Positions 9,638 through 18,329 of a stretch of 64,000 bases of DNA are shown here, in pieces. The notes under the pieces are model-generated. The model worked only from the letters and a program-made list of their open reading frames with translations, ran no database searches and was not told where the DNA came from. The stretch comes from Streptomyces cynarae (GTDB taxonomy: Bacteria; Actinomycetota; Actinomycetes; Streptomycetales; Streptomycetaceae): contig NZ_CP106793.1 in NCBI RefSeq assembly GCF_025642135.1, positions 4,716,001 to 4,780,000 on the forward strand, written 5' to 3'. The translations under genes were made by a program, and so were the position numbers. The stretch's first letter is position 1, and the number at the start of each line of letters is the position of its first letter.

Positions 9638-10390
9638 ATGATGCGGCATGCTTGGCGTATGGCTCTGCACAAGACTATTCTTCGACGGGCACGAAAATCA
9701 ATCCGCCGCCTGGGTGTCGACCTCGTACGCTATCCGCAGGAGTCTTTGAACAGCTGCGTCGTTCGTTTGCTGGAGGCGCATCGCGTCGATCTGGTTCTCG
9801 ACGTCGGCGCAAACTCCGGTCAATACGCGAGCATGTTGCGGCGTCTTGGTTATCAGGGCCGGATGGTGTCCTTCGAACCCCTGCAAGAGCCTTTTCGTCG
9901 ACTCCGGCAGACGGCGGCGAATGATCCGCTGTGGACGGTGATCTCCTGTGCAGTCGGTGACACGTCGATGTCCGTGACGGTTAATGTCGCGGGAAACAGC
10001 GGGGCGAGCAGCTCCGTGCTGCCGATGTTGCCCCGGCATGTCAAGGCGGCACCCCACTCCAGGTATGTCGGGCGTGAGGAGGTGCAACAGCATCGCCTCG
10101 ACGAAATGTGGAGCGAATTCGTGAGAACAGGAGATCGGGTTTTTTTGAAGATGGACGTGCAGGGTTATGAACGGAATGTCCTGCGCGGGGCCGGTGAGCG
10201 GCTGGACGACTGTACGGGGCTGCAACTCGAGGCATCACTCGTCCCGTTGTACGACGGCGGAATGCTCTATCGGGAAGCGCTCGACCTGGTCGAGAAGCAC
10301 GACTTCTCGCTGATGTCCGTGCTGCCAGGCTTTCACAATCCCGGCACGGGGCAGATGTACCAGTGCGACCTAGTTTGTTTCCGTGAATGA
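9638..10390 (+). CDS. FkbM-family methyltransferase
   Basis: The 250-residue product has LVLDVGANSGQYASMLRRLG (SAM motif I), VSFEPLQEPFRRL (acidic end of strand 2) and VFLKMDVQGYERNVLRGA, the diagnostic FkbM segment. FkbM enzymes O-methylate sugars and polyketides. Located divergently from another methyltransferase within the polysaccharide locus, it most likely methylates a glycan hydroxyl. The start is one of two close ATGs (9638 or 9659), neither with a clear Shine-Dalgarno sequence. It ends nine bases before the converging sugar-phosphate transferase. Confidence 0.85.
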   Translation: MMRHAWRMALHKTILRRARKSIRRLGVDLVRYPQESLNSCVVRLLEAHRVDLVLDVGANSGQYASMLRRLGYQGRMVSFEPLQEPFRRLRQTAANDPLWTVISCAVGDTSMSVTVNVAGNSGASSSVLPMLPRHVKAAPHSRYVGREEVQQHRLDEMWSEFVRTGDRVFLKMDVQGYERNVLRGAGERLDDCTGLQLEASLVPLYDGGMLYREALDLVEKHDFSLMSVLPGFHNPGTGQMYQCDLVCFRE

Positions 10391-10399
10391 GCGGGACGG

Positions 10400-11893
10400 T
10401 CAGTAGGCGCCGTCGCCCGCTACGACGGCGCGCAGCGTCCGGCAGAGGACGCCGACGTCCACCGTGGGGGACCAGTTGTCGACATACCGGAGATCCAGGG
10501 CGATCGTCTCGTCCCACGACAGATCGGAGCGCCCGCTGACCTGCCACAGGCCGGTCAGTCCCGGCTTGACGCTCAGCCTGCGCAGCTCCACTTCGTTGTA
10601 CGCGGCCACCTCGTCGGGCAGCGGCGGTCTTGGGCCGACCAGGGACATGTGCCCCAGCACCACGTTGAACAGCTGGGGCAGCTCGTCCAGGGAGTAGCGG
10701 CGCAGCACCCTGCCGACACGGGTGATGCGCGGGTCGCGGCGGATCTTGAACATCCGGCCGTCCTGTTCATTGGTCCCGGCCAGTTGCTGCCGCAACCGAT
10801 GCGCGTCGGCGACCATGGTGCGGAACTTGGCCATGGTGAAGGGCACTCCGTCGCGGCCGATACGCGTCTGCCGGTGCACGACCGGGCCCGGGGAGTCGAG
10901 GCGCACGGCCAGGGCGACGACCGCGAACAGCGGGGCGAGCAGCACGATCAGGAGGGCCGCACCTAGTCGGTCGGTGACCGACTTCAGGAGGACGGCGAGC
11001 CCGCGCCTGAGCGGCGGTGCCACGTTCAGCATGGTCAGTCCGGCCACGGAGAAGACGCCCACGCGGCGTCCGGCCACCTCGGTCAGGCCCGGTACGACCA
11101 CCAGTCGGCACCCCTCGCCGTGCAGCGCCCAGGACAGCCGGCGCAGGCGGGTTCCGGCCATGTGCGCTCCCGGTACGACCAGGACCACATCGGCGTGCAG
11201 CCGCCGGGCTGCCGCCAGCACCGGGGCGGAGTCGGCCGACATGCGCTGGGGCGCCTGTCTGTCGAGGCGGGCGGCGACGGGGGCCAGTGCCTGGGGGTCC
11301 TCGTTGCCGATCGGACACACGCCGACCACGACGAACTCGTGGTCGGTCCGCCGCGCGAGATGGCCGACCAGACCGTCGACGGCGTGCGCGTCCCCGATCA
11401 CCAGGGCCCGGCGCACCACCCGGCCGTCGCGGCGACGGGCGACCAGGTGTCGGTGGATCAGCGCGTGTGCGACGGCGCTCGTCGGGGCGCACGGCGCCAG
11501 GGCGGCGAGTGCGAGGAGGAAGGGGGACTCCTCGCCCGTCGCCGCCCGTACCACCGCGAGCAGCCCGACCAGGACCAGCCAGTCCTGCAGGGCGGGTCGC
11601 AGGGCGCTGTGCTCGCCGAGACGGTGTTCGGCGTAGCGGTTGCGTGAGGTCCGTACGAGCAGCCAGGCCGCGGTGGCCACCGTCGTGTAGACCACCGCGT
11701 GCGCGCCGGCCACCAGGGCGAAAGCCAGATACACCGGGACGGCGGCGCCGGCCGCGTCACTGAGGGCGGCGGCCGGCGCGTACCAGAAGGGCTTGCGGGA
11801 GCGGCGCCCGGCCGGTGGCTGCTCCCGGATGACCTGGGTCCCCGGATGTCGTGCAACCGGTACCTGGGACATGGTCTCCCCGAACAGCCACAT
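10400..11893 (-). CDS. Polyprenyl-phosphate sugar-1-phosphate transferase (initiating transferase)
   Basis: The 497-residue protein has about four N-terminal membrane segments, a soluble Rossmann-like middle (VVRRALVIGDAHAVDGLV) and a C-terminal bacterial sugar transferase domain from residue 300. That domain shows the hallmark runs FTMAKFRTMVADA, YSLDELPQLFNVV, MSLVGPRPPLPDEV and VKPGLTGLWQVSGRS. It is the WbaP/WcaJ type enzyme that loads the first sugar phosphate onto undecaprenyl phosphate and so starts repeat-unit assembly. GGAGGG sits four bases before the ATG at 11893; an in-frame ATG at 11872 with GGGGAG before it is the alternative. Confidence 0.92.
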   Translation of the reverse strand: MWLFGETMSQVPVARHPGTQVIREQPPAGRRSRKPFWYAPAAALSDAAGAAVPVYLAFALVAGAHAVVYTTVATAAWLLVRTSRNRYAEHRLGEHSALRPALQDWLVLVGLLAVVRAATGEESPFLLALAALAPCAPTSAVAHALIHRHLVARRRDGRVVRRALVIGDAHAVDGLVGHLARRTDHEFVVVGVCPIGNEDPQALAPVAARLDRQAPQRMSADSAPVLAAARRLHADVVLVVPGAHMAGTRLRRLSWALHGEGCRLVVVPGLTEVAGRRVGVFSVAGLTMLNVAPPLRRGLAVLLKSVTDRLGAALLIVLLAPLFAVVALAVRLDSPGPVVHRQTRIGRDGVPFTMAKFRTMVADAHRLRQQLAGTNEQDGRMFKIRRDPRITRVGRVLRRYSLDELPQLFNVVLGHMSLVGPRPPLPDEVAAYNEVELRRLSVKPGLTGLWQVSGRSDLSWDETIALDLRYVDNWSPTVDVGVLCRTLRAVVAGDGAY

Positions 11894-12053
11894 TCGCCCT
11901 CCAAGCGGGATGAAAAGGGACTAATTGAGTGTGTATGGCTGTCATTGAAGGAGTGCGGTGCGACGCTGGGTGACGAGGGAAGCTCACCCGATGAGCAGAC
12001 CCCATGCCGGTTGCATATGCCCTGAGCTGGGCCCGGACAGGACCCCGGACATG

Positions 12054-12092
12054 CGAGGGGCCGGGGTCCCATCCTGAGACCCCGGCCCCTCG
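12054..12092 (-). terminator. Hairpin terminator of the Fe-S reductase gene
   Basis: A perfect 15-base-pair GC-rich stem (12054-12068 with 12078-12092) and nine-base loop lies 18 bases past the stop at 12110. No U-run is visible, as is common in Streptomyces. Confidence 0.75.
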
Positions 12093-12109
12093 GCGGCGTA
12101 CGAGCCCGG

Positions 12110-14398
12110 TTACTTCACGGGCTCCGGCTCCGGCTCGCTCTCCGCGTCCGCCTGGCCCGCCGGCGGCTCGTCCACCGGCGTCTTGACGGAGTCGAGCAGC
12201 AGCTGGGCGACGTCCACGACCTGGATGGACTCCTTGGCCGTGCCGTCGTTCTTCTTGCCGTTGACCGAGTCCGTGAGCATGACCAGGCAGAACGGGCACG
12301 CCGTCGAGACGATGTCCGGGTTGAGGGAGAGGGCCTCGTCGACGCGCTCGTTGTTGATGCGCTTGCCGATCCGCTCCTCCATCCACATGCGGGCACCACC
12401 GGCGCCGCAGCAGAAGCCGCGCTCCTTGTGGCGGTGCATCTCCTCGTTCCTGAGGCCCGGGACCTTGCCGATGATCTCGCGCGGGGGCGTGTAGATCTTG
12501 TTGTGGCGGCCCAGGTAGCACGGGTCGTGGTAGGTGATGATGCCCTCGACCGGGGTGACCGGGACCAGCTTGCCCTCGTCGACGAGGTGCTGGAGCAGCT
12601 GGGTGTGGTGGATGACCTCGTAGTCGCCGCCGAGCTGCGGGTACTCGTTGCCGATCGTGTTCAGGCAGTGCGGGCAGGTCGCGACGATCTTCTTCGCCGA
12701 CTTCGGCTTCTTGGTCGCGGGGTCCACGTTGCCGTCCTCGTCGAGGGACTCGCCGAACGCCATGTTCAGGGCCGCCACGTTCTCCATGCCGAGCTCCTGG
12801 AACAGGGGCTCGTTGCCCAGGCGGCGGGCGGAGTCACCGGTGCACTTCTCGTCGCCGCCCATGATCGCGAACTTGACGCCCGCGATGTGCAGCAGCTCGG
12901 CGAAGGCCTTGGTGGTCTTCTTCGCGCGGTCCTCCAGGGCGCCGGCGCAGCCGACCCAGTACAGGTACTCGACCTCGGTGAGGTCCTCGATGTCCCGGCC
13001 GACGACCGGCACCTCGAAGTCGACCTCCTTGGTCCACTCCAGGCGCTGCTTCTTGGCCAGACCCCAGGGGTTGCCCTTCTTCTCCAGGTTCTTGAGCATC
13101 GTGCCCGCCTCGGACGGGAACGCGGACTCGATCATCACCTGGTAGCGGCGCATGTCGACGATGTGGTCGACGTGCTCGATGTCCACCGGGCACTGCTCGA
13201 CGCAGGCGCCGCAGGTCGTGCAGGACCACAGCACGTCCGGGTCGATGACGCCGTTCTCCTCGACCGTGCCGATCAGCGGGCGCTCCGCTTCGGCGAGCGC
13301 TGCCGCGGGCACCGAGGCGAGCTGCTCCTCGGACGCCTTCTCCTCGCCCTCCATCGTCTTGCCGCCGCCGGCCAGCAGGTACGGCGCCTTGGCGTGCGCG
13401 TGGTCCCGGAGGGACATGATCAGGAGCTTCGGGGAGAGGGGCTTGCCCGTGTTCCAGGCGGGGCACTGCGACTGGCAGCGGCCGCACTCGGTGCAGGTGG
13501 AGAAGTCCAGCAGGCCCTTCCAGGAGAACTGCTCGACCTGGGAGACGCCGAAGACGTCGTCGTCGCCGGGGTCGGTGAAGTCGATCGGCTTGCCGCCGCT
13601 CGTCATCGGCTGGAGAGCGCCCAGGGCCGTACCGCCGTCACTCTCCCGCTTGAACCAGATGTTCGGGAAGGCGAGGAAGCGGTGCCACGCGATACCCATG
13701 TCCGTCTTGAGCGATACCGTGATCATCCAGATGAAGGACGTCGCGATCTTGATCATCGCGGTGAGGTAGACCAGGTTCTGCAGGGTGCCGATGCTCAGCC
13801 CGTGGAAGGCGGCGACCAGCGGGTACGAGGCGAAGTACCCGGCCTCGTAGTGGTGGACGCCGGCCAGGGCGCCCTCCAGGCCGCGCAGGGTCATGATCGC
13901 CAGGCCGATGATCAGGATCACGGCCTCGACGAAGTACGCCTGGCCGAAGTTGGAGCCCGCGAACCGGGACTTGCGTCCGGGTCGGGTGGGCAGCGACAGC
14001 TGGCGGATGACGATCAGGGTGAGGATGCCGAGCGTCGTCATGGTGCCGACGACCTCGACGAACAGTTCGTACGGCAGCCAGTGCCCGATGACCGGCAGCG
14101 CCCAGTCGGCCTCGAACAGCTGCCCGAAGGCATTGATCAGGGTCAGGACCAGGGTGAAGAAGCCCACCGCCACGAACCAGTGCGCGACGCCGACGATGCC
14201 CCAGCGGTTCATGCGGGTGTGGCCGAGGAACTCCTTGACCACGGTGACGGTGCGCTGGGTGGGGTCATTGGTACGGGTGCCGGCGGGCACGTTCTGTCCG
14301 AGCCGCACGAAGCGGTAGATCTGGCCGATGGCTCGGGCGAACAACGCCACGCCGACCACGGCCAGGACCAGCGACACGATGATCGCGGCGAGTTGCAT
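12110..14398 (-). CDS. Membrane-anchored Fe-S reductase (HdrD/GlpC-like)
   Basis: The 762-residue protein has an N-terminal membrane domain with about six helices (residues 1-270), then two 4Fe-4S motifs, CTECGRCQSQCPAW and CTTCGACVEQCPVD, and two CCG domains (CPHCLNTIGNEYPQLGG; DPCYLGRHNKIYTPP with RGFCCGAGGARMWMEE; ACPFCLVMLTDSV). This is the layout of heterodisulfide-reductase D-like or lactate-oxidase-type electron carriers, which pass electrons between a soluble donor and the quinone pool. I start at the ATG at 14398, preceded by GAGGAG at seven bases; the open frame to 14521 lacks features. The tail is acidic (PEPEPE). It is monocistronic and unrelated in function to the flanking polysaccharide genes. 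Confidence 0.88.
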   Translation of the reverse strand: MQLAAIIVSLVLAVVGVALFARAIGQIYRFVRLGQNVPAGTRTNDPTQRTVTVVKEFLGHTRMNRWGIVGVAHWFVAVGFFTLVLTLINAFGQLFEADWALPVIGHWLPYELFVEVVGTMTTLGILTLIVIRQLSLPTRPGRKSRFAGSNFGQAYFVEAVILIIGLAIMTLRGLEGALAGVHHYEAGYFASYPLVAAFHGLSIGTLQNLVYLTAMIKIATSFIWMITVSLKTDMGIAWHRFLAFPNIWFKRESDGGTALGALQPMTSGGKPIDFTDPGDDDVFGVSQVEQFSWKGLLDFSTCTECGRCQSQCPAWNTGKPLSPKLLIMSLRDHAHAKAPYLLAGGGKTMEGEEKASEEQLASVPAAALAEAERPLIGTVEENGVIDPDVLWSCTTCGACVEQCPVDIEHVDHIVDMRRYQVMIESAFPSEAGTMLKNLEKKGNPWGLAKKQRLEWTKEVDFEVPVVGRDIEDLTEVEYLYWVGCAGALEDRAKKTTKAFAELLHIAGVKFAIMGGDEKCTGDSARRLGNEPLFQELGMENVAALNMAFGESLDEDGNVDPATKKPKSAKKIVATCPHCLNTIGNEYPQLGGDYEVIHHTQLLQHLVDEGKLVPVTPVEGIITYHDPCYLGRHNKIYTPPREIIGKVPGLRNEEMHRHKERGFCCGAGGARMWMEERIGKRINNERVDEALSLNPDIVSTACPFCLVMLTDSVNGKKNDGTAKESIQVVDVAQLLLDSVKTPVDEPPAGQADAESEPEPEPVK

Positions 14399-14573
14399 TT
14401 GGGGGCTCCTCGGGCCTGCGAGGGGTTTCCTTCGTCGTACTTCCTGTGTACTCCGAAGGTGGTGATTACTAAGCGGTAACTTATGCAGTCCGTCTGAGAC
14501 TACCCACTTCTCCCGCCGCACTGTAGTGGGGTGAGCGGTGATCTGCGTCGCTGTGGGAAGGCTCGCTTCCGGT

Positions 14574-15446
14574 TCAGCGCGCGGTGGGGCGCACCGGCTG
14601 CGCCGGCGCGAAGGTCACACGGAACATCTTGGGCCAGAACTTGCCCGTGATGAGGAACTGGTCCGTTCCGGGGACGGCCGCGATGCCGTTGAGGACGGAT
14701 CCTGGGACGCGTTCGTCGGCTCGCAGGAGGCCCGAGGCGTCGATGCCGGCTGTCACCGCGCCGGTGGCGGCGTCGAGGCGCACCAGGCGGTCGGTGGGAA
14801 AGACGTTGGCGTAGACGGCGGTGCCGACGCACTCCAGCTCGTTCAGTCCCGCCACCGGCCGGCCGTTCTCGGTCACGGTGACCTCGCCCGTCTTCGCGAG
14901 CGTGCGCGGGTCACGGAAGGTCAGCCGCGCCGAGCCGTCGCTCGTCACCAGCCGCCGCCGACCGCGATCCAGGCAGATGCCCCAGCCTTCGTCCGGGTAG
15001 GGGACGCGGCGCAGCTCCCTCAGCGTCGCGGCGTCCCTTTCGACGGCGATCCGGTTCCGCCACGTCAATTGCCACAGGGTACGACCGACCAGGGTGATCC
15101 CCTCACCGAAGAGGGTGGCGGGCAGCGCGGCGTACACCGTGGGCGGTGTGCCGGGCGGCCCGGCCCGTACGGAGGACCGGCCGGACAGTCCGGTGCCCTC
15201 GTAGAGCGTGGCGTCGGCCATCTCCAGGCCCTCGGTGTATGCCTTCGGGTCGTGAAGGACGGTTTCGATCACCTTCACCCGCAGACGCTCGGTCCGGTGT
15301 GCGGAGGCCTGGCGTCCGCGCACGGCCCAACTTCCGGCCGCGTCGTCGGGGGCGCCGCCCCGTGCCGGGGCGCGGGTCGCGGAAGACGCGAGCACCAAAG
15401 CACCCGCGAGCGCGACGGCTGCCGCCGAGCGCAGCGGCTCAGACAC
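14574..15446 (-). CDS. Glutaminyl-peptide cyclotransferase, exported
   Basis: The 290-residue protein has an N-terminal signal segment (residues 5-25) and then the beta-propeller-type glutaminyl cyclase sequence: DPKAYTEGLEMADATLYEGT, GEGITLVGRTLWQLTWRNRI, YPDEGWGICLD, LNELECVG and VLNGIAAVPGTDQFLITGKF. The family converts N-terminal glutamine of exported proteins to pyroglutamate, protecting them from aminopeptidases. Its start lies eight bases inside the end of the DUF4012 gene, so it is the last cistron of a three-gene operon whose first product is a sortase-anchored protein that may expose an N-terminal glutamine. Confidence 0.9.
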   Translation of the reverse strand: MSEPLRSAAAVALAGALVLASSATRAPARGGAPDDAAGSWAVRGRQASAHRTERLRVKVIETVLHDPKAYTEGLEMADATLYEGTGLSGRSSVRAGPPGTPPTVYAALPATLFGEGITLVGRTLWQLTWRNRIAVERDAATLRELRRVPYPDEGWGICLDRGRRRLVTSDGSARLTFRDPRTLAKTGEVTVTENGRPVAGLNELECVGTAVYANVFPTDRLVRLDAATGAVTAGIDASGLLRADERVPGSVLNGIAAVPGTDQFLITGKFWPKMFRVTFAPAQPVRPTAR

Positions 15447-17280
15447 CGCAGGCCTCTCCGGCCGGCTTCACGGTGGCCAGCAGCGGTGTCACCAGTGGTT
15501 GCTGGAGCAGGGTGGGGGTGCCGGTGGCGTGGGGCTCCAGCAGATGTAGGACCAGCGTGCGGTGGGAGCGGGCCGGCAGTTCCAGGTCCAGCGTGAACAC
15601 CGCGTGGCCCCGTTCGACGCCCAGCGCGAGCTGCGCGGGACGACCGTCGAGCGTGGCGCCGGTGAACACGGCTCCGGTCCCGGCGTAGTACGACACCAGT
15701 AGCCGGTTGTCGCCCGGACGGGTCCGGTAGGGCGGGCGGTCCGGCCGCAGTGTGACGTAGGCGGGCAGGCCGGAGGTCGGGGCCCGGTTGGTCAGGGTCA
15801 CGGTCACCGTGACCGCGCGTCGGCCGCCCGAGCAGCCACCCGCCTCCCAGGTCAGGCTCCGGTCCAGGTAGTAGTCCAGCTTGGAGCCTGCCGCATTGTT
15901 CACCACGAGCCCCGCGAAGGGGCCGGGCGCGTCCGGCAGCGTGCCCGAGTAGGGGCGCGTCTCGAGGAGGCGCTGTTCCTCTGGGTGTGCGCTCCACACT
16001 TTGATCCGGCCGTCCCGCTGGGCGTCGTTGACGGCGACGAGCAAGGCCGGCAGCCGGCGCGTGTCTTCGGCGGCGGCGATCAGCGGCCCGGCGGCGGCGC
16101 GGGCCGCGTCGACGAAGAACGCCTTGCGCCGGCTGACGTCCTTGTAGAGCGCGTAGCTGGCTCGTTCCGTGAGGTCCACGACGTTGTCGGCGGTGAGTGC
16201 GGTGCCGTCTGCCATGCGCGCCGGACCGGTGACCCTCAGGAAACGGCTCAGGGTGACCGGGTCGACGGCCATCGCTCCGTCCACCTGCTCGCCGGTGTGC
16301 CCCCGCCAGGCCGCGGCCCAGATACGGGCCGCGTAGGGGAAGTGCGGGCTCATGTTGGAGTTGACCCACACATGGGTGGGGTCGCTGCCCGCGTAGCGGG
16401 CGTTGAAGTCGGCTCCCAGGTCGATGTCCGCCTTCACCGTGCCCATCTCGCTGTCGTTGCCGAACCGCTCGAAGGAGAGGTGGCCCCGGTCGGCCCGCAG
16501 CACGGCGAAGGCTCCGGGCAGACCTCCGGTGCCGCGTGCTTCGGCGAAGTTCTGGAACGCGAGGAAGTAACGCCGTTCCCCCTGCGCCCCGAGCATGGAC
16601 GGCAGGACGCGGGCCGCCACGGAGGCGTCGGTCGTCACTGGGACGAGGCGGTCGATCTGCTGCGCGAGGACGGCACGGGCCCGGTCGGCCGCCGGCAGCC
16701 AGGTGGAGCGGGGCAGCCCGTGTACGTCCGCCTGGACCTGGGTCGCGACGTCTGCCGCCCGCGCGACATCGGGCGCGTGCTTCTGCAGGGACATGAGCGC
16801 CTCGGACATGCCGGTACCGCGGGCGTCGGGCGCCGGCAGCACTCGCGTCAGCGGAGCCAGCACGTCCCCGGCCAGCCGGTCCGCCGCATACGCGGCGCCG
16901 CGCACGATTCTGAGCGGGCCCCCGAGGAACGGCACATGGGCGGCGGTGTACCAGGCAGGGCCGGTGGTGAGGCGGTGCGCCCGGCCTGCGTGGGCGGCAG
17001 CGGACTGCACCGCCCGCTGCCGTTCCCGCTCCGGGCCGCCCACGGGTGCGGCCGCCACGGACTGGCGCAGCGCGTCGAGGTCCCTCTGTGCCGCGAGCAG
17101 CTCCGAGCGGGCGAGCACTCCGGTGACGCCGATCCAGACGGCGCCCGCGAGGGGGAGCGCCGCACCGGCCAGCAGGACGAATCCGAGTGTGCGACGTCGG
17201 CCGGTCGGGGGGAAGCGGGCGGCGCCCTGGGCAGGGCCGGGACGCCGTGGTTCCGCCGTACGGATGTCCTGGTCCGTCAT
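15439..17280 (-). CDS. DUF4012 membrane-anchored extracellular protein
   Basis: The 613-residue protein has one membrane segment near residues 30-52 and a large extracellular part. Segments such as RYFLAFQNFAEARGTGGLPG and ADIDLGADFNARYAG match the DUF4012 family, which occurs in actinobacterial cell-envelope and exopolysaccharide loci and resembles LytR-CpsA-Psr-associated proteins in placement. Its biochemical activity is not known. The ATG overlaps the stop of the sortase-substrate gene (17277-17280) and its own end overlaps the cyclase gene, so all three are translated as a coupled unit. The position next to the tyrosine kinase/Wzz gene suggests a role in polysaccharide attachment or export. 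Confidence 0.85.
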   Translation of the reverse strand: MTDQDIRTAEPRRPGPAQGAARFPPTGRRRTLGFVLLAGAALPLAGAVWIGVTGVLARSELLAAQRDLDALRQSVAAAPVGGPERERQRAVQSAAAHAGRAHRLTTGPAWYTAAHVPFLGGPLRIVRGAAYAADRLAGDVLAPLTRVLPAPDARGTGMSEALMSLQKHAPDVARAADVATQVQADVHGLPRSTWLPAADRARAVLAQQIDRLVPVTTDASVAARVLPSMLGAQGERRYFLAFQNFAEARGTGGLPGAFAVLRADRGHLSFERFGNDSEMGTVKADIDLGADFNARYAGSDPTHVWVNSNMSPHFPYAARIWAAAWRGHTGEQVDGAMAVDPVTLSRFLRVTGPARMADGTALTADNVVDLTERASYALYKDVSRRKAFFVDAARAAAGPLIAAAEDTRRLPALLVAVNDAQRDGRIKVWSAHPEEQRLLETRPYSGTLPDAPGPFAGLVVNNAAGSKLDYYLDRSLTWEAGGCSGGRRAVTVTVTLTNRAPTSGLPAYVTLRPDRPPYRTRPGDNRLLVSYYAGTGAVFTGATLDGRPAQLALGVERGHAVFTLDLELPARSHRTLVLHLLEPHATGTPTLLQQPLVTPLLATVKPAGEACGV

Positions 17281-17999
17281 GAACTGCGGCGACGGCGTAC
17301 GGCCAGCATCGTGCCACCGCCCACCATGAACAGGGCCGCTGCGGTGCCACCGAGTACCAAGGTCCCGTCGCTGCCCGTCGCCGCGAGACTCCTGTGATGG
17401 TCGTGGTTCTGGTGCTGGTAGTCCGCCCGGTCGCCGACTGCGACGCGTCCGTGCGAACCGCCCGGACCGTCGTCATGTCCGCCGTGCCCACTGTGGTGTC
17501 CCGGACTGCCGGGATGGGTGGGCCGGTGGGTCGGGCTCTTGGTCGGTCGCGGGCTCTTGGTCGGGGTGGGGCTGGGGCTGGGAGGCGGGGGTTGCGTGAG
17601 CCCGCCCTGGACGAAGACGGTGACGCCGACGCTGACCTCGGCGTTGTCCGCGGTGACCCGGAGGACGTGCCAGCCGTTGACGGCGTTCTTCGGGATGGTC
17701 ACGGTCCCCGACACCGATCCGTCGCCTGCGGCCGTGAAGTGGCCGAGGACGACCGGCGTCGATTCCAGCAGTACCGTGATGGGCGCGTCGTGCGGGAAGA
17801 CCTCCGCAGGGACGCTGAAGTCCACCGGCTCCCCGGCCGTCAGCGTGGTGCCGGCGGGCAGGGTCAGGGGTGGGGTCGGCGGGTACGGTTGCCCGAAGGC
17901 GGCCTGCGCCCCCACCAGCGGTGCCCCGATGAGCATGGCAGCCGATGCTGCCGATGCCAGAGCAACCCGCCATCTGCGCGGTGCTGTCATCTTCTTCAC
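17277..17999 (-). CDS. Secreted sortase-anchored (LAxTG) surface protein
   Basis: The 240-residue precursor has a signal peptide (residues 1 to about 33), an Ig-like domain (about 45-130), a Pro/Ser/Thr-rich linker, a His/Gly-rich stretch (about 165-205) and a C-terminal sorting signal: LAATG, a hydrophobic helix, then RRRRSS. LAxTG is the motif used by class E sortases of Streptomyces, so the protein should be linked to peptidoglycan. No sortase gene is in the window. Possible signal cleavage points around residues 31-36 would expose a glutamine at the mature N-terminus, which is notable because the same operon encodes a glutaminyl cyclase. Function of the His-rich region is unknown; metal binding is possible. 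Confidence 0.85.
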   Translation of the reverse strand: MKKMTAPRRWRVALASAASAAMLIGAPLVGAQAAFGQPYPPTPPLTLPAGTTLTAGEPVDFSVPAEVFPHDAPITVLLESTPVVLGHFTAAGDGSVSGTVTIPKNAVNGWHVLRVTADNAEVSVGVTVFVQGGLTQPPPPSPSPTPTKSPRPTKSPTHRPTHPGSPGHHSGHGGHDDGPGGSHGRVAVGDRADYQHQNHDHHRSLAATGSDGTLVLGGTAAALFMVGGGTMLAVRRRRSS

Positions 18000-18329
18000 T
18001 CTCCTCGACTTCTGTCAGGGCCAGGCCAGCAGCGTCGGCCGTTGTCAGGATGTGGGTACCAACATCTAGATACATGGAATAAATGGGACATACCGACATC
18101 TGTCGTAGTGGCGACGCCCAGAAGTCACCGGATGGGGCAGCCACGACCCGCCGATGGCCCACGCCGCCGTATCGAATGGCCGAGCGGTGGGCGCCCGGGC
18201 AGTTGTCCGATGGTCGGACATGGGGGTGGCTCCCCCAGTGCAAGCACGCGAGTCCCTATCTTCGCTGCGTGTAAAGGGAACAAATTGCCCCGTTTCGGGC
18301 GGTTCTCTCGGTTCTAAGAGGGGTGCAGC
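18000..18329. promoter_or_regulatory. Divergent promoter region between the sortase-substrate operon and the kinase gene
   Basis: This 330-base gap separates two divergent units and holds no coding sequence. The part at 18058-18110 is clearly AT-richer than the neighbourhood and probably contains the minus-strand promoter. I could not identify convincing -35/-10 pairs. Confidence 0.5.

Noticed and set aside
12428..14479. A 683-residue open frame on the plus strand
   Set aside because: Antisense to the Fe-S reductase, which has intact cysteine motifs; the antisense product has no recognisable domain.
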